Below, in pieces: positions 47,983 to 61,044 of a stretch of DNA of 64,000 nt. Position 1 is the first letter of the stretch, and each line of letters begins with the position of its first letter. The notes beneath the pieces were generated by a model that was not told where the DNA came from, searched no databases, and was given only the letters and a program-made list of their open reading frames with translations. Source of the DNA: Erythrocercus mccallii (lineage: Eukaryota > Chordata > Aves > Passeriformes > Dicruridae); NCBI GenBank assembly GCA_013397435.1, contig VZRG01000197.1:1-64000 (forward strand), written 5' to 3'. The position numbers and the translations under genes were made by a program.

Positions 47983-48027
47983 GTCAAGCACTGCTACATT
48001 TATTGAGTCAAGCACTGCTACATTTAT
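47983..48027 (+). repeat. Two-copy tandem duplication, period 24
   Basis: The 21-base string starting 'gtcaagcactgctac' and ending 'atttat' is perfectly repeated at 47983 and 48007. Perfect identity suggests a recent event. Confidence 0.85.
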
Positions 48028-48634
48028 AAATGCAACAGTAGTGACCCAGAAGAAGCGAGTCCTACTCTTGCCCAAATGGAATGATAGAGAATGGATGACA
48101 GAGTTACTAGCTCAGCAACTATTTGCTGTGAAGATTTTTAATGTTAATGCATTGATGAAGTCATGGAAAACAGTCATATAAATCAAATTTATTGCCTGAG
48201 ATATCTGTTATTATCTGTGTAACATATTTTTATCCACCTCACAATTTAACTCGGCCATTTACAAGCAATTGCATCATAAGCCTGTAATTGCAAATATGGG
48301 CAGCTGTTTTTATTCATTGAATTTCATACTGGAGCAGCTTGTCTTTCCAAACTTGTTTAGTATGATTCTAATTTATTTCTAACTTATTTTGTCCCCTCTT
48401 CCCCCTCCTTCTTCCCTCCATTGGTCTGCATTTTTTCTCTTGCTCAGAAAAGCTATAATCATACAAGAATGTGAGGAAGCTTTTTTCATCAAGCATCGGT
48501 CTGTTCAATTTCTTACAGCAGCCCTCATTTAAACTAATAACATATGCTGGGACTAAGACAAGTTCTGGAGTGTTCAAAAAGTAAGGTAGAGGATATGAAC
48601 ATGAGCTGGAAAAGTTTTGAAATGCATGTGATGG

Positions 48635-48664
48635 ATTAAATTAATTAATTTAATTAATTAAATT
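48635..48664. repeat. TTAA/TAAT low-complexity repeat
   Basis: About 30 bp made only of ATTAA/TTAAT units, close to self-complementary. It contains several TAAT cores of the kind bound by homeodomain proteins, but the composition alone would produce these. Confidence 0.75.
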
Positions 48665-51600
48665 GGCATTCAGGCAGAGTATGAAAATTTCTCTCATGTT
48701 TTGGAGGACTTCTGTAAATTAAATGATGGAGGGAATTCAGATGAATACATGAAATAGTCAAAATTAGGAAAAGTAATAAAATAAAAAGTTCAGAAAGTCT
48801 GAGAAAGAAAACTTAAAAAATGACACTGTGTGGATTACTTGCTCCTCCCCATTCTACCCCTCCTCCCTCAGAAAAAAATCCAATCCCAAACCCTACCAAC
48901 AAAACAAAACAGAGAAACAAATAGCCAGGATAACACAAATCAGCCCATGAGCTCTCAGGAGAAGGAAAAATTCAGCATCTCTGTAATCTGAGTGAGAAGA
49001 AAAGGCAAGACAGTGGAAATCCCTGTTGTCAGCTAGGTAGTAGTCCCTAACTCTGGAAGTCAATGATGAGAAAATATGAAACTGAAAGCATTCCTTACCA
49101 ATGTAACAGAGGAATCATGACATGATGCAGAACGAGCCTTTAATGAAGAGGAATGTGATAGCTATACAAATCTTTGTTGGTTTCTTTATATTATTCAAGT
49201 ATGCAATTGCCAGATGGAGAGGACAAGGCTCGTGCTTGATGTATAGCTGTGGTCTAGTCTATTCCTGCTATTCAGTATTTCCAGTCTTCATTTAAAAACA
49301 TCTCATTAATTTCCACTGGTGTTTGATCTGAACTTTTCTGTAGATCTGCAATGTCTATAGTAATGATTAAAATTTGGACACTCTCTGATCCATGAGTGTG
49401 CTAATGAAATCTAGTCCCTGAAACTCTATAACTAAGTGACCAATTTTTAAGTCACTGCTAGAAACAGACACTTGTCCATTTTAATTCCTGAACTATATGA
49501 GGAAATTGTTCTGGAGTGTTCAACTTGGCCCCAACCAAAACTATGTCAAGGACCTTTCAAGAAAGGTAACTCTACTGAAATTTTATTCTAAAACTTAGGA
49601 CAATTTCTTGGGAATCTGTGGTATAACAGTATAGCCATGGCACCCAGACTAAGCAGAAAGGAAGTGGTACTTATACACTGAAATCTATATTAGGATGCCT
49701 GTCTGTAAAGGAGTTATATAGCTAATGGTGAGTAAAGAACAATTACTGAGAGAGGAGAGATAACAAATCTATTACCTTTTTTAATCAATAATATTCATAA
49801 CAGCCTTTGTAAGCCAAATAAAGAAATGCAGTTCTGCAAGAACTGGCTAATTTGCATTTAAGTGTCTCCACTGAAAGCCAGAAGCTCTGTGTAAACTGTC
49901 ATTTCATGGACTGCCCTAAACCCAAACCAAAAAGAAAATCTGTGAGAAAGAATCTAGAAAGAAATAAATGGCACTTATAGCACAGTGGTTTTACTTTACA
50001 GATTTCTATGTCAGCTTGCTTGACAGCACAGATGTTCCCACTTTGGTGAGATGTGGTGAAATAATGCTTTAAGCATGTGATAGGTGTGTATATACATCTG
50101 GTGGCCAAGGCTTAGAAGATGACAACACTGAGAAGATGACATGATACTTCAGTGACTGTAAGCATGTCTGAACTAGTGAGAAGATCATGTGATGGCAAAT
50201 AGGAAATTAATTACTTACATAGCATGAGGATATGTCAGAAATTAACAGGAAGATAAGACACAAGGTTAGTCTTCCAATTCTTCTTCCTCTAGGTTCTTGC
50301 AGCACTTATCTATTGAGATAATATGACAGAAGCATAATTTGCTTAAAGAAAAGATCACTAACAATGATTATTTATGATGGCTGTTGAAGTATCAATTATT
50401 TGTTTCAATCTGAATGGAACTGGATTTGCTTTTGTCTACTGCATATCCTAATCCTAAAATATAAAAAAACCCAATGCCTTTCAAATAAGTCAGTGACTGC
50501 CTTGCAGAGCACATTCTTTGTTGCTGACTTGCAACACGGTTTACACTTTCATTAGTATCCATAAAGTCACATTTGTTTCAAGATATTAGGTTGCTCTAAT
50601 AAATTTAGAAAAATTATATTCATTTATTAACTTTATGTATGATCACCTAAAGGAATGTTTCAATCCTTTTAACCAGGTGCTTTAGTTCCAGCCTGTTGCT
50701 GAGGTGACAGATTCAACAAGACTACTGATGTCATGAAAGAGATTGATGCAAAGACTTAAAAAGAGGAAGAATTTCCCCTGTCAGATGGGAAATAGGTTAC
50801 AGACAAGACTGGAATTAGCCAGACTATGGGACCAAAATAGAGAATAGGTATTTTGGAAAGAGGCTGAGAAAGAAGTTAGGCAGATATGAGGATCGGCTGT
50901 GAGTGCAGAAGAGGCATGAGCTGGGCAAACCAAGAAACCAATGCAATATTACTGCCAGTGTCTACTTAGCTGAGATGTTTGATTGAGGAAAAATGAATCT
51001 TCCAAAACAGAGAATCCTAAAGACAAATAATATTTTTTTAACCATCATCAAATTATTTTTGGTTGAGAACTGAATATTTTAAATCTGTTAAAGGTACAAA
51101 AGGAAACAAGGGTTCTTTCAGTGGTATCTGGGAAGGCTTTAAGAACTGCATCTGTATTATAAAAGGGGAAAAAAATCCCATGAGTCTGTTCCTTGGGTTT
51201 CCTGTGACAGGTTAACCCAAACATGAATCCATTGCCCATCTAGTGTGAATATGATTATTTAATATTAGCATCTTCCCCTGCATCACTTGGCATAATCATA
51301 GTGTGTCCTTAGGGGGGTTTTAAAATTGCTGAAAGTTTAGTCAATGTTTCCCTCTGCTTTATGCAAATGCATTATATTATGAGCACATAAAAAATGAGTC
51401 AGGACATGAACTTAGCTGATCTTAATTTAGCTAAGCAAATTAAAAAGGAAAAATCCACTGACATTTTATAGCGATCATAGTAGTCAGTTTTATTAACACC
51501 AAATTTGAAAAATTGAAATAACTCAGGTTTTCCCATATTTCAGTGTCACCAGAGAAAACACCAGGTGAAATCTGCCAGAAAATCTATAAAAATGTGTTTG

Positions 51601-54469
51601 AGGAATATATCCAGGGAACCAAGTTTCATAAATTGTGTGGTAGATTGGAGAGGAAGGGAGGTTTTGACATGCAAATTTGATGTAGATTTTTCTAAATATC
51701 TGTAGCGTTTGCCCGCATATAGAATTTTGTGCTGAAGGATTGCAGTAATGTACAGCTTTATAAGATTTTACAGTTTTATTTGAGTTAAAAGACCCGGAGG
51801 TGCTCTTCTGTATTTTATTTTGGAGAAGGGAGAAGTTTAGAAACTGCTGTAAACCAGGTGTTGGTCATGCCTCAAGCTCCTTCTTTCTTACCTACAGGAA
51901 GGTTTGTAAAGACTGTCAGCAGTTATGGGAACATGTGCCATTCCAAGCTCCAGTCAACAAAGTCATTAATATATAAAAATATTTGTTCACTTTGTCTGAG
52001 CTATTTCCCACCAAAGCTGATGAAAATTGCCCATTAAAAATTAAAGGCAATGAGTCTGGGACAAAAAGCTCACATTGCTAATAATTAATTGCTGCGTCAT
52101 GTATCCACTTATAACCAACACACAGATTGGGGAGAAGAAAAAAGAAAGTGAGAATGAGAGAGAGCATGAAATGCATAAAATATGGTTTCTGGAATGGCCA
52201 AAATATTTTTTATGGAAAAAATAATTCACTAAAATTCTGTCTAATTTGGGAAGTTGAGGAGAACTTCTAAAACAAAACTCTGTGATTTATTTTGGAAGGT
52301 AGCATGAAACTCTTTTCCAAAGGAATTTTACAATCTTGCATTTTTCTGTGATGGTTCTCCCTTAGCAGTATGCTTATTCTAGAGTAAAAAGTTTTTTGGA
52401 AGGCTTGATGTTAATTAGCACACCAACTTGTAATTAGTTAGATGATAATAGCTAAAAAAACCACCTGTTTACTGATGCTGAGAAAATATGTTTGTGTTAG
52501 TCAGTCTGGTGCCCAAGAAAACTTCTTGGATTCTTTTCTCCTGAGGGTCTCTGTGTGCCTAGCTGAGTCAAGCACTGATAGCTGGATGGGGTTTTTAGAA
52601 TCAAGCAAGTCCTGGTTAAGTAAGCCATGGGTCCATTCCTGTATGAAGGGCTCAAGGAGGAGATTCTAAATTTCTTGAGCTTGATCTCTCTTTTTTTTTG
52701 TCCTCCCCAGATGCACAACCAGATGTAAGTATTGTTTATGACCTTACTGAAAATATTGGGAAAGAAGATTTCTTGTGCTGTTTTCAGCATTGTCACTCTT
52801 TCTATCATTATCTACATAATAGAACTATATAGAAGAAAAAGTATATTTAGAAGCAAAAAAAAGCCCCCATCCATATCTTAATTCTCACTACTTATTTCAA
52901 CTTTAGACTCAAAACATTAATATTTTAGCAGGAGCAGGTTCTAGATTATTTTGGGGTTGATCTAAGGCTGTCATTATTGCCCAGATATTCAAACACATTT
53001 CACAGAAGTAACTTCTTCTTCTTCTCTTATTACAGCAAAAGATAATTATTCCTTATTAAACCTTTTCAGGAGATTAGCTGAATTGAGAAGAGAGTGTAGC
53101 TCTTCTCTCCTTTCAGGGGTAGCACTGTCCTTTGGGCCCAAGCCACAGCAGCCTTTCAGTACTAGGAGGATGATGACATACATACAGAGGTTTATTTGCA
53201 TTTTAAATAACTTGAAATTTTCTGATTGAATTGACTCAAAAAGAAATAATGCAGGAATGCTGTATCTTGGCTAACTTTTTGACTGAGGTAGATATGTGGG
53301 AATAATACCCATGTTGTCTTCTGAAACCACCAATGCAAGTCCTGTCAAAAAAGAAGGCAAGCCTGCAGCCTGAAGCTATCAGCTTTGTGATATGGTGTTT
53401 ACAATTCACAGTACGTCTCCTGCATAGCACTTTCCATGGTGTGTGTCTGAGCTCAGCATTCCATGTGCAAAATCCCTGTGGGACAGATTTATGTTGATCT
53501 TCCCTCAGATTTGTGTTATAGACCAAACGCTCAAACCTACCTTTTCTTGGTGATTTTGATAAAATAACAACCGCTTCCATTCTAAAATAATTGACTTGTC
53601 TTGAAATGTGAAGATTAATTTAAATATAATGAAAATGAAATACAGGAGATTACATAGTTTAATAAATACTTTTCTTTGAGGATGTCACATAAAATACACA
53701 TGAACAGATAGATACAACCTGAGTATCTGTTTCCAGAGTCATATGAAACAAATGGCTTATTCTCTAAGAATTTTTCCAATTTGATATGAGAGGCAGGTGC
53801 TTCTGAATTAGTAGCTTAGTTCTACAATGCATTGTTTACTGTGCTGTACTGCTGAATTCAGTTAAGTACACATATGTCAATCAAAGCTTATTGAAAACTT
53901 AACTGACAACAAATAACTGCAGGCTTATTGTTGCTCCAGCTGAAGTTAACGGCAGAGCTCATTTAAATGAAAAGGGTTGAGTACTGAATGCCCCGTGAAG
54001 CTGCTCCTCAATCTGTTTATTTTTCACTTAATAAGAATGATATATTCTTATTGAAATTCTCTCTATTGACATGGTTAAGACACTAAGTACTTATTTTTAG
54101 ATACAGTAATCTTGGCATACTTTTTGAGCTAAAAAAGAATTGATTTTAATGTAACACATGTAGAACTAATTTATATGGAGCGAGGCTCTTGGAGAATGAA
54201 CACATAAGAAGTTACAAATAATATGGCAGCTGACAGGTGGAACTGTTTCTGTCTGTTTTGGATTTTTCCTGCACAAAATTAGCAATAATCACACTACTAT
54301 AGAAAGCTGTGTTTGTGTCACAGATTGCCTTTAGCATCCATTTCCTATAATACCAGAAGTTGCTTCTTAAAATATTGCTCATTTTTCCAAAACCGTTACT
54401 TCTTTGTGAAGGCCCTAGAGACATGCAGAATTCAGGCATGGTGGTTGTCAAACATTCCTGGAGTAAACA

Positions 54470-54568
54470 GACCTGCTGGCAATAATGTTCTGCACCCAGC
54501 AGAGTGAAATTATTTGAACTTTATGATCTTAAAGATCTTTTCCAATTAAAACAATTCTATGATTCTAA
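54470..54568 (+). mobile_element. CR1 LINE 3' end fragment
   Basis: Sense CR1 tail: 'tatgatcttaaagatctttt' (54521-54540), then 'caattctatgattcta' at 54551-54566, the CR1 terminal octamer region. The 5' boundary is uncertain. Confidence 0.8.
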
Positions 54569-56373
54569 ATGTGAAAGTTTAGCTCTGTGGCCTACTGCAG
54601 TTAGGAATCCCTTAACAAAAACTTTGACGTTCAGTATGTGGACTTTAAAACTCTAGACTTGATTTTAGTTGCCCTTCTGCATTAATTAATTATGACTATA
54701 TAATTCTATATAATCTCTTCTATGGCATATAACCTATTTCTCTTTTATTGTTTATTCTCTTGACGTAAATGTGGACAAAATTGGACAAATTTTTATGTAA
54801 ACATGGGCATATACTCTTAAGCTGCTTTAATTTCCAGGAAATAAATGGACAAATACTTCCAAGGTGTTTATTAACTGAAATTCCTGAAATACTGATTTGT
54901 AGCACCAAGTAACTTGGTTGAGTTCTGTTTTTTTTTAAAAAACAAGAATATATTAGACAAGTACAATCTTTTTATCTGATATTTCTTTTTGTTTCTCAGG
55001 AACACTGTTTACATATTTACTTCCCTCCTCTAAATATATATTACACATATCTACTGCTGGTAATGTCTATTCATGCCCAAAGAACAGAGCTCCATCATCT
55101 TTACTCATTTCAACTGGGATGGATATTGCTGATTTTCTGCTGGTCTCTTGTTGCTGGGTTTCTGAGTACCCTAAGCAGAACCCATAAATGTGTTAGTTGC
55201 TATTTCATCTTAGGGAATTGACTTTATTTCTTCTCTTTAAGAGTTGTTAGCAATGCTGCTGGTTCTCGTGGGCCATTTGCTTTCAGGATAATGGTCCATT
55301 CACTTTGTTTTCCTTTAACTGTTTTTTATCAGCTCTTTTGATGGCATCTCTTTTCTCCCCTTGTCCCTGAGGTACTCCAAAGCATTATCCTTCATTCTCT
55401 GTTTGTCCCACTAAGTACATTATTTCTGACAGTTCATCCATACACATCTGCTCTGTGCTGATTTATGTATTTTCTCATTGCATGCTGAGGGTGACACCCC
55501 CAGTATTTCATCTGGGATGAGTCATCATCATTTTTAACTCAATATGACCAAAAATCAACGCCTTAAGTTTATTTCATTGCTTCTCTTCCTCTCCACCTGT
55601 GTTTTAGTTGACAGCTTTGAACAACCAAATCTGAGGATCATGTTTTGCTCATTTACATCAGATAACCATGAGATATCCCCATGCTGCTGCATTTTCTTCT
55701 TCAGTATTACCCCAGTTCAACTTGTTTTCATCACCTTATTCCAAATTTCCCATTAAAGTTGACATATTATCATTCAATAAGTATCATCACCTTTCTTCCT
55801 GCTTTTCCAAATGCATCCATCACCCAGCCCTTTATAAAATTTGGTCTCTGAGACCCTGTTGATCAGATTCTCTCATTTCCTTCCTTCGCCTTCCAATGTT
55901 CTGTCATATCTTTATCTTTTTGGTTTCAAAGCCCTGTGTGACTCTTTGCAGTGTTTGATGTATCTTTTTTTTTTTTTTTTCTGTGTGCTTATGTTGGATG
56001 CAGTGTTCTTTGCCTCTATTTGGAAAGGTAAAAATCTCACTGAAGAAGGCATTTCACTGTAGACTTGGGCAGGCTTGCCTTTGAGGCATGCTTCTGAGTG
56101 ACAACTTTTTGGTGGCTTCACTGAAATGTAGATGGTGGACAATTTTCAGCAGGCAGATGCCTACATCATACAAGTAGAGAAACACTTGGATATATATATA
56201 CAGTATGTATAACCGCCACTGTTGTCTATTTGGCAGTGTCACTAGTGGTCAGGCATTGGAACTGCTTTGAGGCTAAATATTCTGTCACTCCAAGATTGGT
56301 AATTTCAGAGCAGGCCCGAAGTTGCTGATCCCAGGCTGCTTTCTTTTGTTTTCTGTGTGTGAGTTCAGGCTGA
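54569..56373. other. Non-coding; pyrimidine-rich on the plus strand
   Basis: No gene recognised. From about 55200 to 55980 the plus strand is strikingly rich in T and C and poor in G, ending in a 16-T run (55965-55980). The asymmetry gives several short T/C-coded frames that are not credible proteins. It may be an old LINE or UTR-like remnant that I cannot place. Confidence 0.5.
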
Positions 56374-56700
56374 GGACTTCAAGTACCTAGAGGGGACCAA
56401 CAAGAGAGCTGGTGAGGGTCTATTTACAAGGAAATTTAGTGATAGAACAAGGGGTAATGGCTTTAAGCTAAAAGAGAGTGACTTTAAATTAGATATTAGG
56501 GAGAAATTGTTTACTATAAGGGTGGTGAGGCATTGGAACAAGTTTCCCAGAGAAGCTGGGGATGCATCATCCCTGGAGGTGTTGAAGACAAAGGAGTTTT
56601 GATCCTGGTCTAGTGGAATGTGTCCCAGCTCATAGCAGGGGGCTGGAGCTAGATGAGCTTTTAATATCCCTTTCAATCCAAAACAATCTGAGAGTCTATC
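56374..56700 (+). mobile_element. CR1 LINE 3' fragment
   Basis: Sense CR1 from the ORF2 end to the 3' tail. Markers are 'aagtacctagaggggacc', 'gtgatagaacaaggggtaat', 'gggtggtgaggcattggaac' and the terminal 'caaaacaatctgagagtcta', a mutated CR1 tail. It covers the same part of the family as 4130-4456 and looks like a closely related subfamily. No intact frame. Confidence 0.88.
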
Positions 56701-59159
56701 ACTTACCTTTGTGTGTGTTTCAATCTAACATGGTTCAGAAATGCTGCACTGACTTTGAGATCACATGCCTAGAAAAAGTTACAGTATAAATCTTGAAGAT
56801 CATAGTTTTCGGACAAAATTGTAATAGTCTCACCTGTCAGCATTGGTCCTTTCCTTATATGTGAGAGTCACTGTCATCTCTGTTTAGGCCATCAATTCTT
56901 GTCGGTAACATACCATATCTTTACCATTTTTTTCAACCTTTACTATTTGTTCATGCTGCCTACTTCTGCCCTTTAAAGCATGCCAGATAATAAATAGTAT
57001 AGTATGGTGTTTTTGGGATACTCTATTTCAATACTGAAATAAAAAAAAAAAAAAAACAAACCACCATTCTGGTCACTTTTTAAGTAGTTTCACACAGGTC
57101 AGGTAATTAAAAATGAAATCTTACAGCCAGCTATGCAAATTTATGATCCAAGGTCCTCTATTACATGCATTGAGCTCACTGCAGGATCAGGATCCTCAGA
57201 ATGTGTGGCAATTTTATTTGTCTCTTATGCATAAGGGATGTAACGAGTATTTCTCATTATCATTCTGACTCATGCCATTCTTGAATAGTAGCTTAGAGAA
57301 AGGTATGAGTTTGTATGTCAGTGCTCTTACACACTCTATTGATAGACACTTTCCAAGGACTTTCCTCAGATTGGAATAATAATGCACTGAACAACTTCAC
57401 CAAGGGGACAAAGAGTTGACAGGTGTCAAGGAGAGAGGGAGGCTGATGAAACATCTGCAAGTTGAATTATGTACCTGCAAGAAAACATGACTAGCTATAT
57501 CACAGAAGAAAAATGTGAGATTTGATGAGGTGTAACTCATTTGTGTTTCATACTCCTGGGAAGCAGCAGTAAGAAAAGAAGATGTAGATTCATCTCAGTG
57601 AGCAGGAGAATGGTGATACATTTACAACAGTAAACAAGACAAAATTAATAAAGACATTAAAAGAAGACCTATTAGAGCTGAAGCTGTGGGCAAACGCCTC
57701 CACGAAGATTTATAGTCTGTAAAAGTGGTATGAATTATATACATAATTACTATTTCTATTAGCAATTCACACCCTGTCTCTTAATTTCAAGGTGATTTCT
57801 AGCAAATAGATGAATTGTTCTTAAACATGATTTCAATGAAGGATAAGTGGTGTTTTAATACCTTTGATTTGTCTTATTGTGCATGGGTGCATTTTGCCCT
57901 GTTTTGATTTTGAATATATAATTTCTAGAGCAAAATTCTGTCTTTTGGATTTTGCAGCGCACAACACAGTAGGACCTGATCCTGACTGAGCCTGCTGTTG
58001 CATCAGGAAACATGAACAGCAGCAAAGCATCAGTAGGTAAGGGCAATTTAGAGCCCTGTGCATTTTTCCTCAGGTGTTAAGAGTCAGATATGCAGAATTT
58101 GACATGAGATTCTGTCTTCTAAAACACTATTGAAATGAAAATTGGAAAATTGATGCAAATTAGTCTAGTTTTAACACTATTAACTTTTACCCTTCATTTT
58201 CTGTTGTAAGACTGAGGAGAAAAATGTGGAGAGAACAATAACAGTATGATTGCTGAAGTCTCCTGCTGTCAGGGGTAAGATGATGCAAGACCTACAGTAT
58301 CCTAAAGACTGTTTTCCTCATTGATACTGATTTTTAGAAGATAAACGCCTTGCACCCATTTGTTCACAGAACCATTCCAGCCTTCTGTTTATCTTTTAAA
58401 ATGAGCCCCCAAAGGGACAATAAACAATGATCAACTTCCTTGAAGAGCAAGGTCTCTGAGATGTGTCAGATTTTTCCATCCTTGCTCTCACTTTTCCACT
58501 GAAAAGAACAGTTACACTCAAATTGATTTGCTGAAACATTGAATATTTTTAGGCATTTTTATTAAACAGTAAAGATCTGAGTAATGTTTCTCAAATACCA
58601 CTAAATGGCAAAGTAGACATATATATGTATAGTTACAAAACAGTGCCCTACATAAGGCTTGAAGAATGAGCATGAGTTGAGTTCTGGAAGCAACTTTCTC
58701 TCAATAACCAATAACGTCCTGACTTCAGTGTTCATCTGACAACATCTATTACTTTCCATGAGGTGTGAGCTTAGTATTTTACACATTTTTCTTTATACTA
58801 TGCATATTGAATTATGTCAGACCAGCACAACCCTTTAGAGTCATGGATTTATTTACTTAAGGTCGAGGAGCTTTTTTGTTAGTATTCATTGTAAATCATC
58901 CTGGGAGCCTCTAGCCTCTAGCAATTATTTAAAGTTTGAGATGCAGTCAAAACCTGTCATTTTTATTCCTGGTATTTATTAATTTTCTCCTACACTTTTA
59001 CATCCTCTTGCTTTTTTAATGATGTTAGATGAACCATTCGACCGAGTCTTCATTTTGCTCTCAATCTGCTTTTTTTTTTCCTCTGGTCCAGGAGGTTTGT
59101 ACAGCCAATACATCAGTTTTAATTTTGTCCTTTAAAGTGCTCAATAACAAGTAACTTAC
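56701..59159. other. Non-coding, no recognised element
   Basis: AT-rich. It has a 16-A run at 57041-57056; an AATAAA about 50 bp before it is too isolated to argue for a processed pseudogene. No supported gene. Confidence 0.55.
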
Positions 59160-59580
59160 ACGGTGATCAAACAAAGTACTACACAGCTGCATGACAGACT
59201 GTCACACTGTTATGCTGGGGAGGAGAAAAACCCAGCTGCTCTCCAACAGGTGGTGACTCAAACATGCTATCAGGGCAGGACAGAGACCTTGATAGCTGAG
59301 GCTCAGCCTCATCACCCCAAGACAGGCAAGACTGACCTGAGAAAGATGATCAGGGCTGCCCAAGGCTCCAGATAATTGGGTAAGACCATGGGGAAAAGGT
59401 AAGCCCAAGGTAAAGCTGTGAACAGAAGTCAGGATCAGGTCCAGTGATGGTGACCATGGCCCAGTGATTGTCATGTAAGCACATTATGGTGAGGTAGGTC
59501 TGAGGTGAATCTGAGAAATCAGCCCCAGGGATCAGGATCTGGACCAGTGGGATACGTGGCCAGGCAGAAACAGAGCTGAA
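59160..59580. other. GC-richer island, unidentified
   Basis: A 400-bp stretch with sharply bounded higher G+C and many CAGG/CCAG/GGTCA motifs such as 'caggatcaggtccagtgatg'. The style recalls a degenerate short-motif repeat or an old transposon, but I recognise no family. Frames on either strand are short. Edges are by eye. Confidence 0.4.
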
Positions 59581-60080
59581 TTAAAATATTTCTTCTCATC
59601 ATAAAGAGGGAAACCCTCTAATAGCTAGCTGAAGATTATTTGTGTTTTTAAATTTAATTGCCAGCCCTAATGAACAAGGACAATATTTATTTCAACATGG
59701 GGCTGGAAAGAGAACTCAAATTGCTAGAAAATCCAAGGGATGACTGAAATTTGTCCATCTGTCAGTTTTTTAAAATTTACAAGTTTGCGTGGTATTGCTG
59801 TGCATTTGTTGCACGCTAGGATGGAAGAGAGAGGCAAACAGGATCACTAAATAACACTGTTCTAAGCAGAATCCCTGCTGCAGACACTATCATAGATGCT
59901 TATGCAGAGATTGAAAGTGGTCTGCGCCAGTACAGGGGGTGAGAGAGAGAAAAACAGTGCAGGTTCTTTCTTGAGCTCAATGATAGGGGCCTGGAAACAA
60001 CTTAATAAAACAGTTGTTTTAATAAAATTCCAATAAAATGGTTGGGTTAAGAAAAACAGAATACAGATAACAACAAAATC

Positions 60081-60088
60081 TGACGTCA
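60081..60088. promoter_or_regulatory. Perfect CRE palindrome (TGACGTCA)
   Basis: The full 8-bp cAMP-response element consensus, with an intact central CpG, about 10 bp before GCCGGAAAC, an ETS-like site with another intact CpG. One 8-mer can arise by chance in 64 kb, so its function is only suggested. Confidence 0.3.
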
Positions 60089-60660
60089 CTCTAGATGCCG
60101 GAAACCCCATTTTTGTGCATCATTGGATGCACAGATCTTATCTCTGGAGGGCTTATTCTGGTGGATCAGTGCAGCGAGCTAGGAAACTGACATGGAATTA
60201 CCACTGCACTCTATATCCCTGTGGATGTTGGGAGATGTTTAGAGAAGCAAGTGGTAGGACTGGACAGAGCCAAAAGTGATCTAAGTAGTATCTAGATCTT
60301 GCTTTCCGTCTCTGTGGGAATCCTACAATGTGGGTGAAAGATGTCAAGGAACTCCCAAGCCCTGCTGGCAAGTTCAGAGACACATTTGCAATCGAATATA
60401 TTGGAAGCCCAATGTAAATGGAGAAAATATATGACCTTTTCTTTTCTGTCACAAAAGAAATTATGAAAAAATGCCATTGACATGTTGATTTGTTTAAGGC
60501 ATTCAAATGTTTTACACTTTTATCAGTGTAATAATGACCTAATTTATAATAATACATAGATGTTTATCTTTGAAATATACACCTGGATATTAAAGTGGTT
60601 TACAGTGTTAATGGGCAGGGACTGAAATTCTAGTTCCGTATGAAGGTAGCTAAGAACAAG

Positions 60661-60695
60661 ATGATGATGATGATGATAATAATAGTAATAATAAA
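60661..60695 (+). repeat. (GAT)n/(AAT)n triplet microsatellite
   Basis: Five GAT units passing into AAT-type units. Confidence 0.85.
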
Positions 60696-61044
60696 AAACT
60701 TTAACAACATTCTAATATTCTCTGCACTTTTTCATTTGTGGTCTCACATTTTGTAAACATTTTCCTTTAAATCAAGTAGTAAGCTATAAATCACTATAGA
60801 GGGTTTTCACCAGAAGAAAGGAAGGTAATTGGTCTTGATGCTGTATAACTATAGCAATGTAGACACTAGGCAGTAACAACATTTTGATTTCTGTTCCCTT
60901 TTTCCCTTACAATATATTATTTTCACTGGTTAAAGAGACTGTGATACAAAAAGTGACTACCCTACAGTTCAGCAGCATCTGGGAAATGCACTATACTTCC
61001 TTCTTACTTTAGAACAATTTCCAGTTGGTGATTAGGCACTGATC

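Larger units (their letters stand above)
44001..54469. other. Non-coding, no recognised transposon over 10 kb
   Basis: AT-rich sequence without a recognised transposon or gene. It contains the long non-ATG frame at 44737-45252, a 24-bp-period duplication at 47983-48027, a TAAT-rich repeat at 48635-48664, a slightly GC-richer patch at about 47270-47560 and a CTT run near 53014-53030. Confidence 0.55.
59581..61044. other. Non-coding, contains a perfect CRE palindrome and a triplet repeat
   Basis: No gene recognised. It includes TGACGTCA at 60081-60088 and a (GAT/AAT)n tract at 60661-60695. Two AATAAAA motifs lie near 60020-60036. Confidence 0.5.

Noticed and set aside
48635..48664. TAAT-rich palindrome as a homeodomain-bound enhancer
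   Set aside because: A two-letter repeat generates these cores automatically. There is no further support.
56989..57056. AATAAA followed by A16 as a processed pseudogene end
   Set aside because: The spacing is about 47 bp, longer than usual, and the upstream sequence has no exon-like character.
59202..59474. 90-codon minus-strand frame over the GC-richer block
   Set aside because: A single short frame without domains, better explained by composition.
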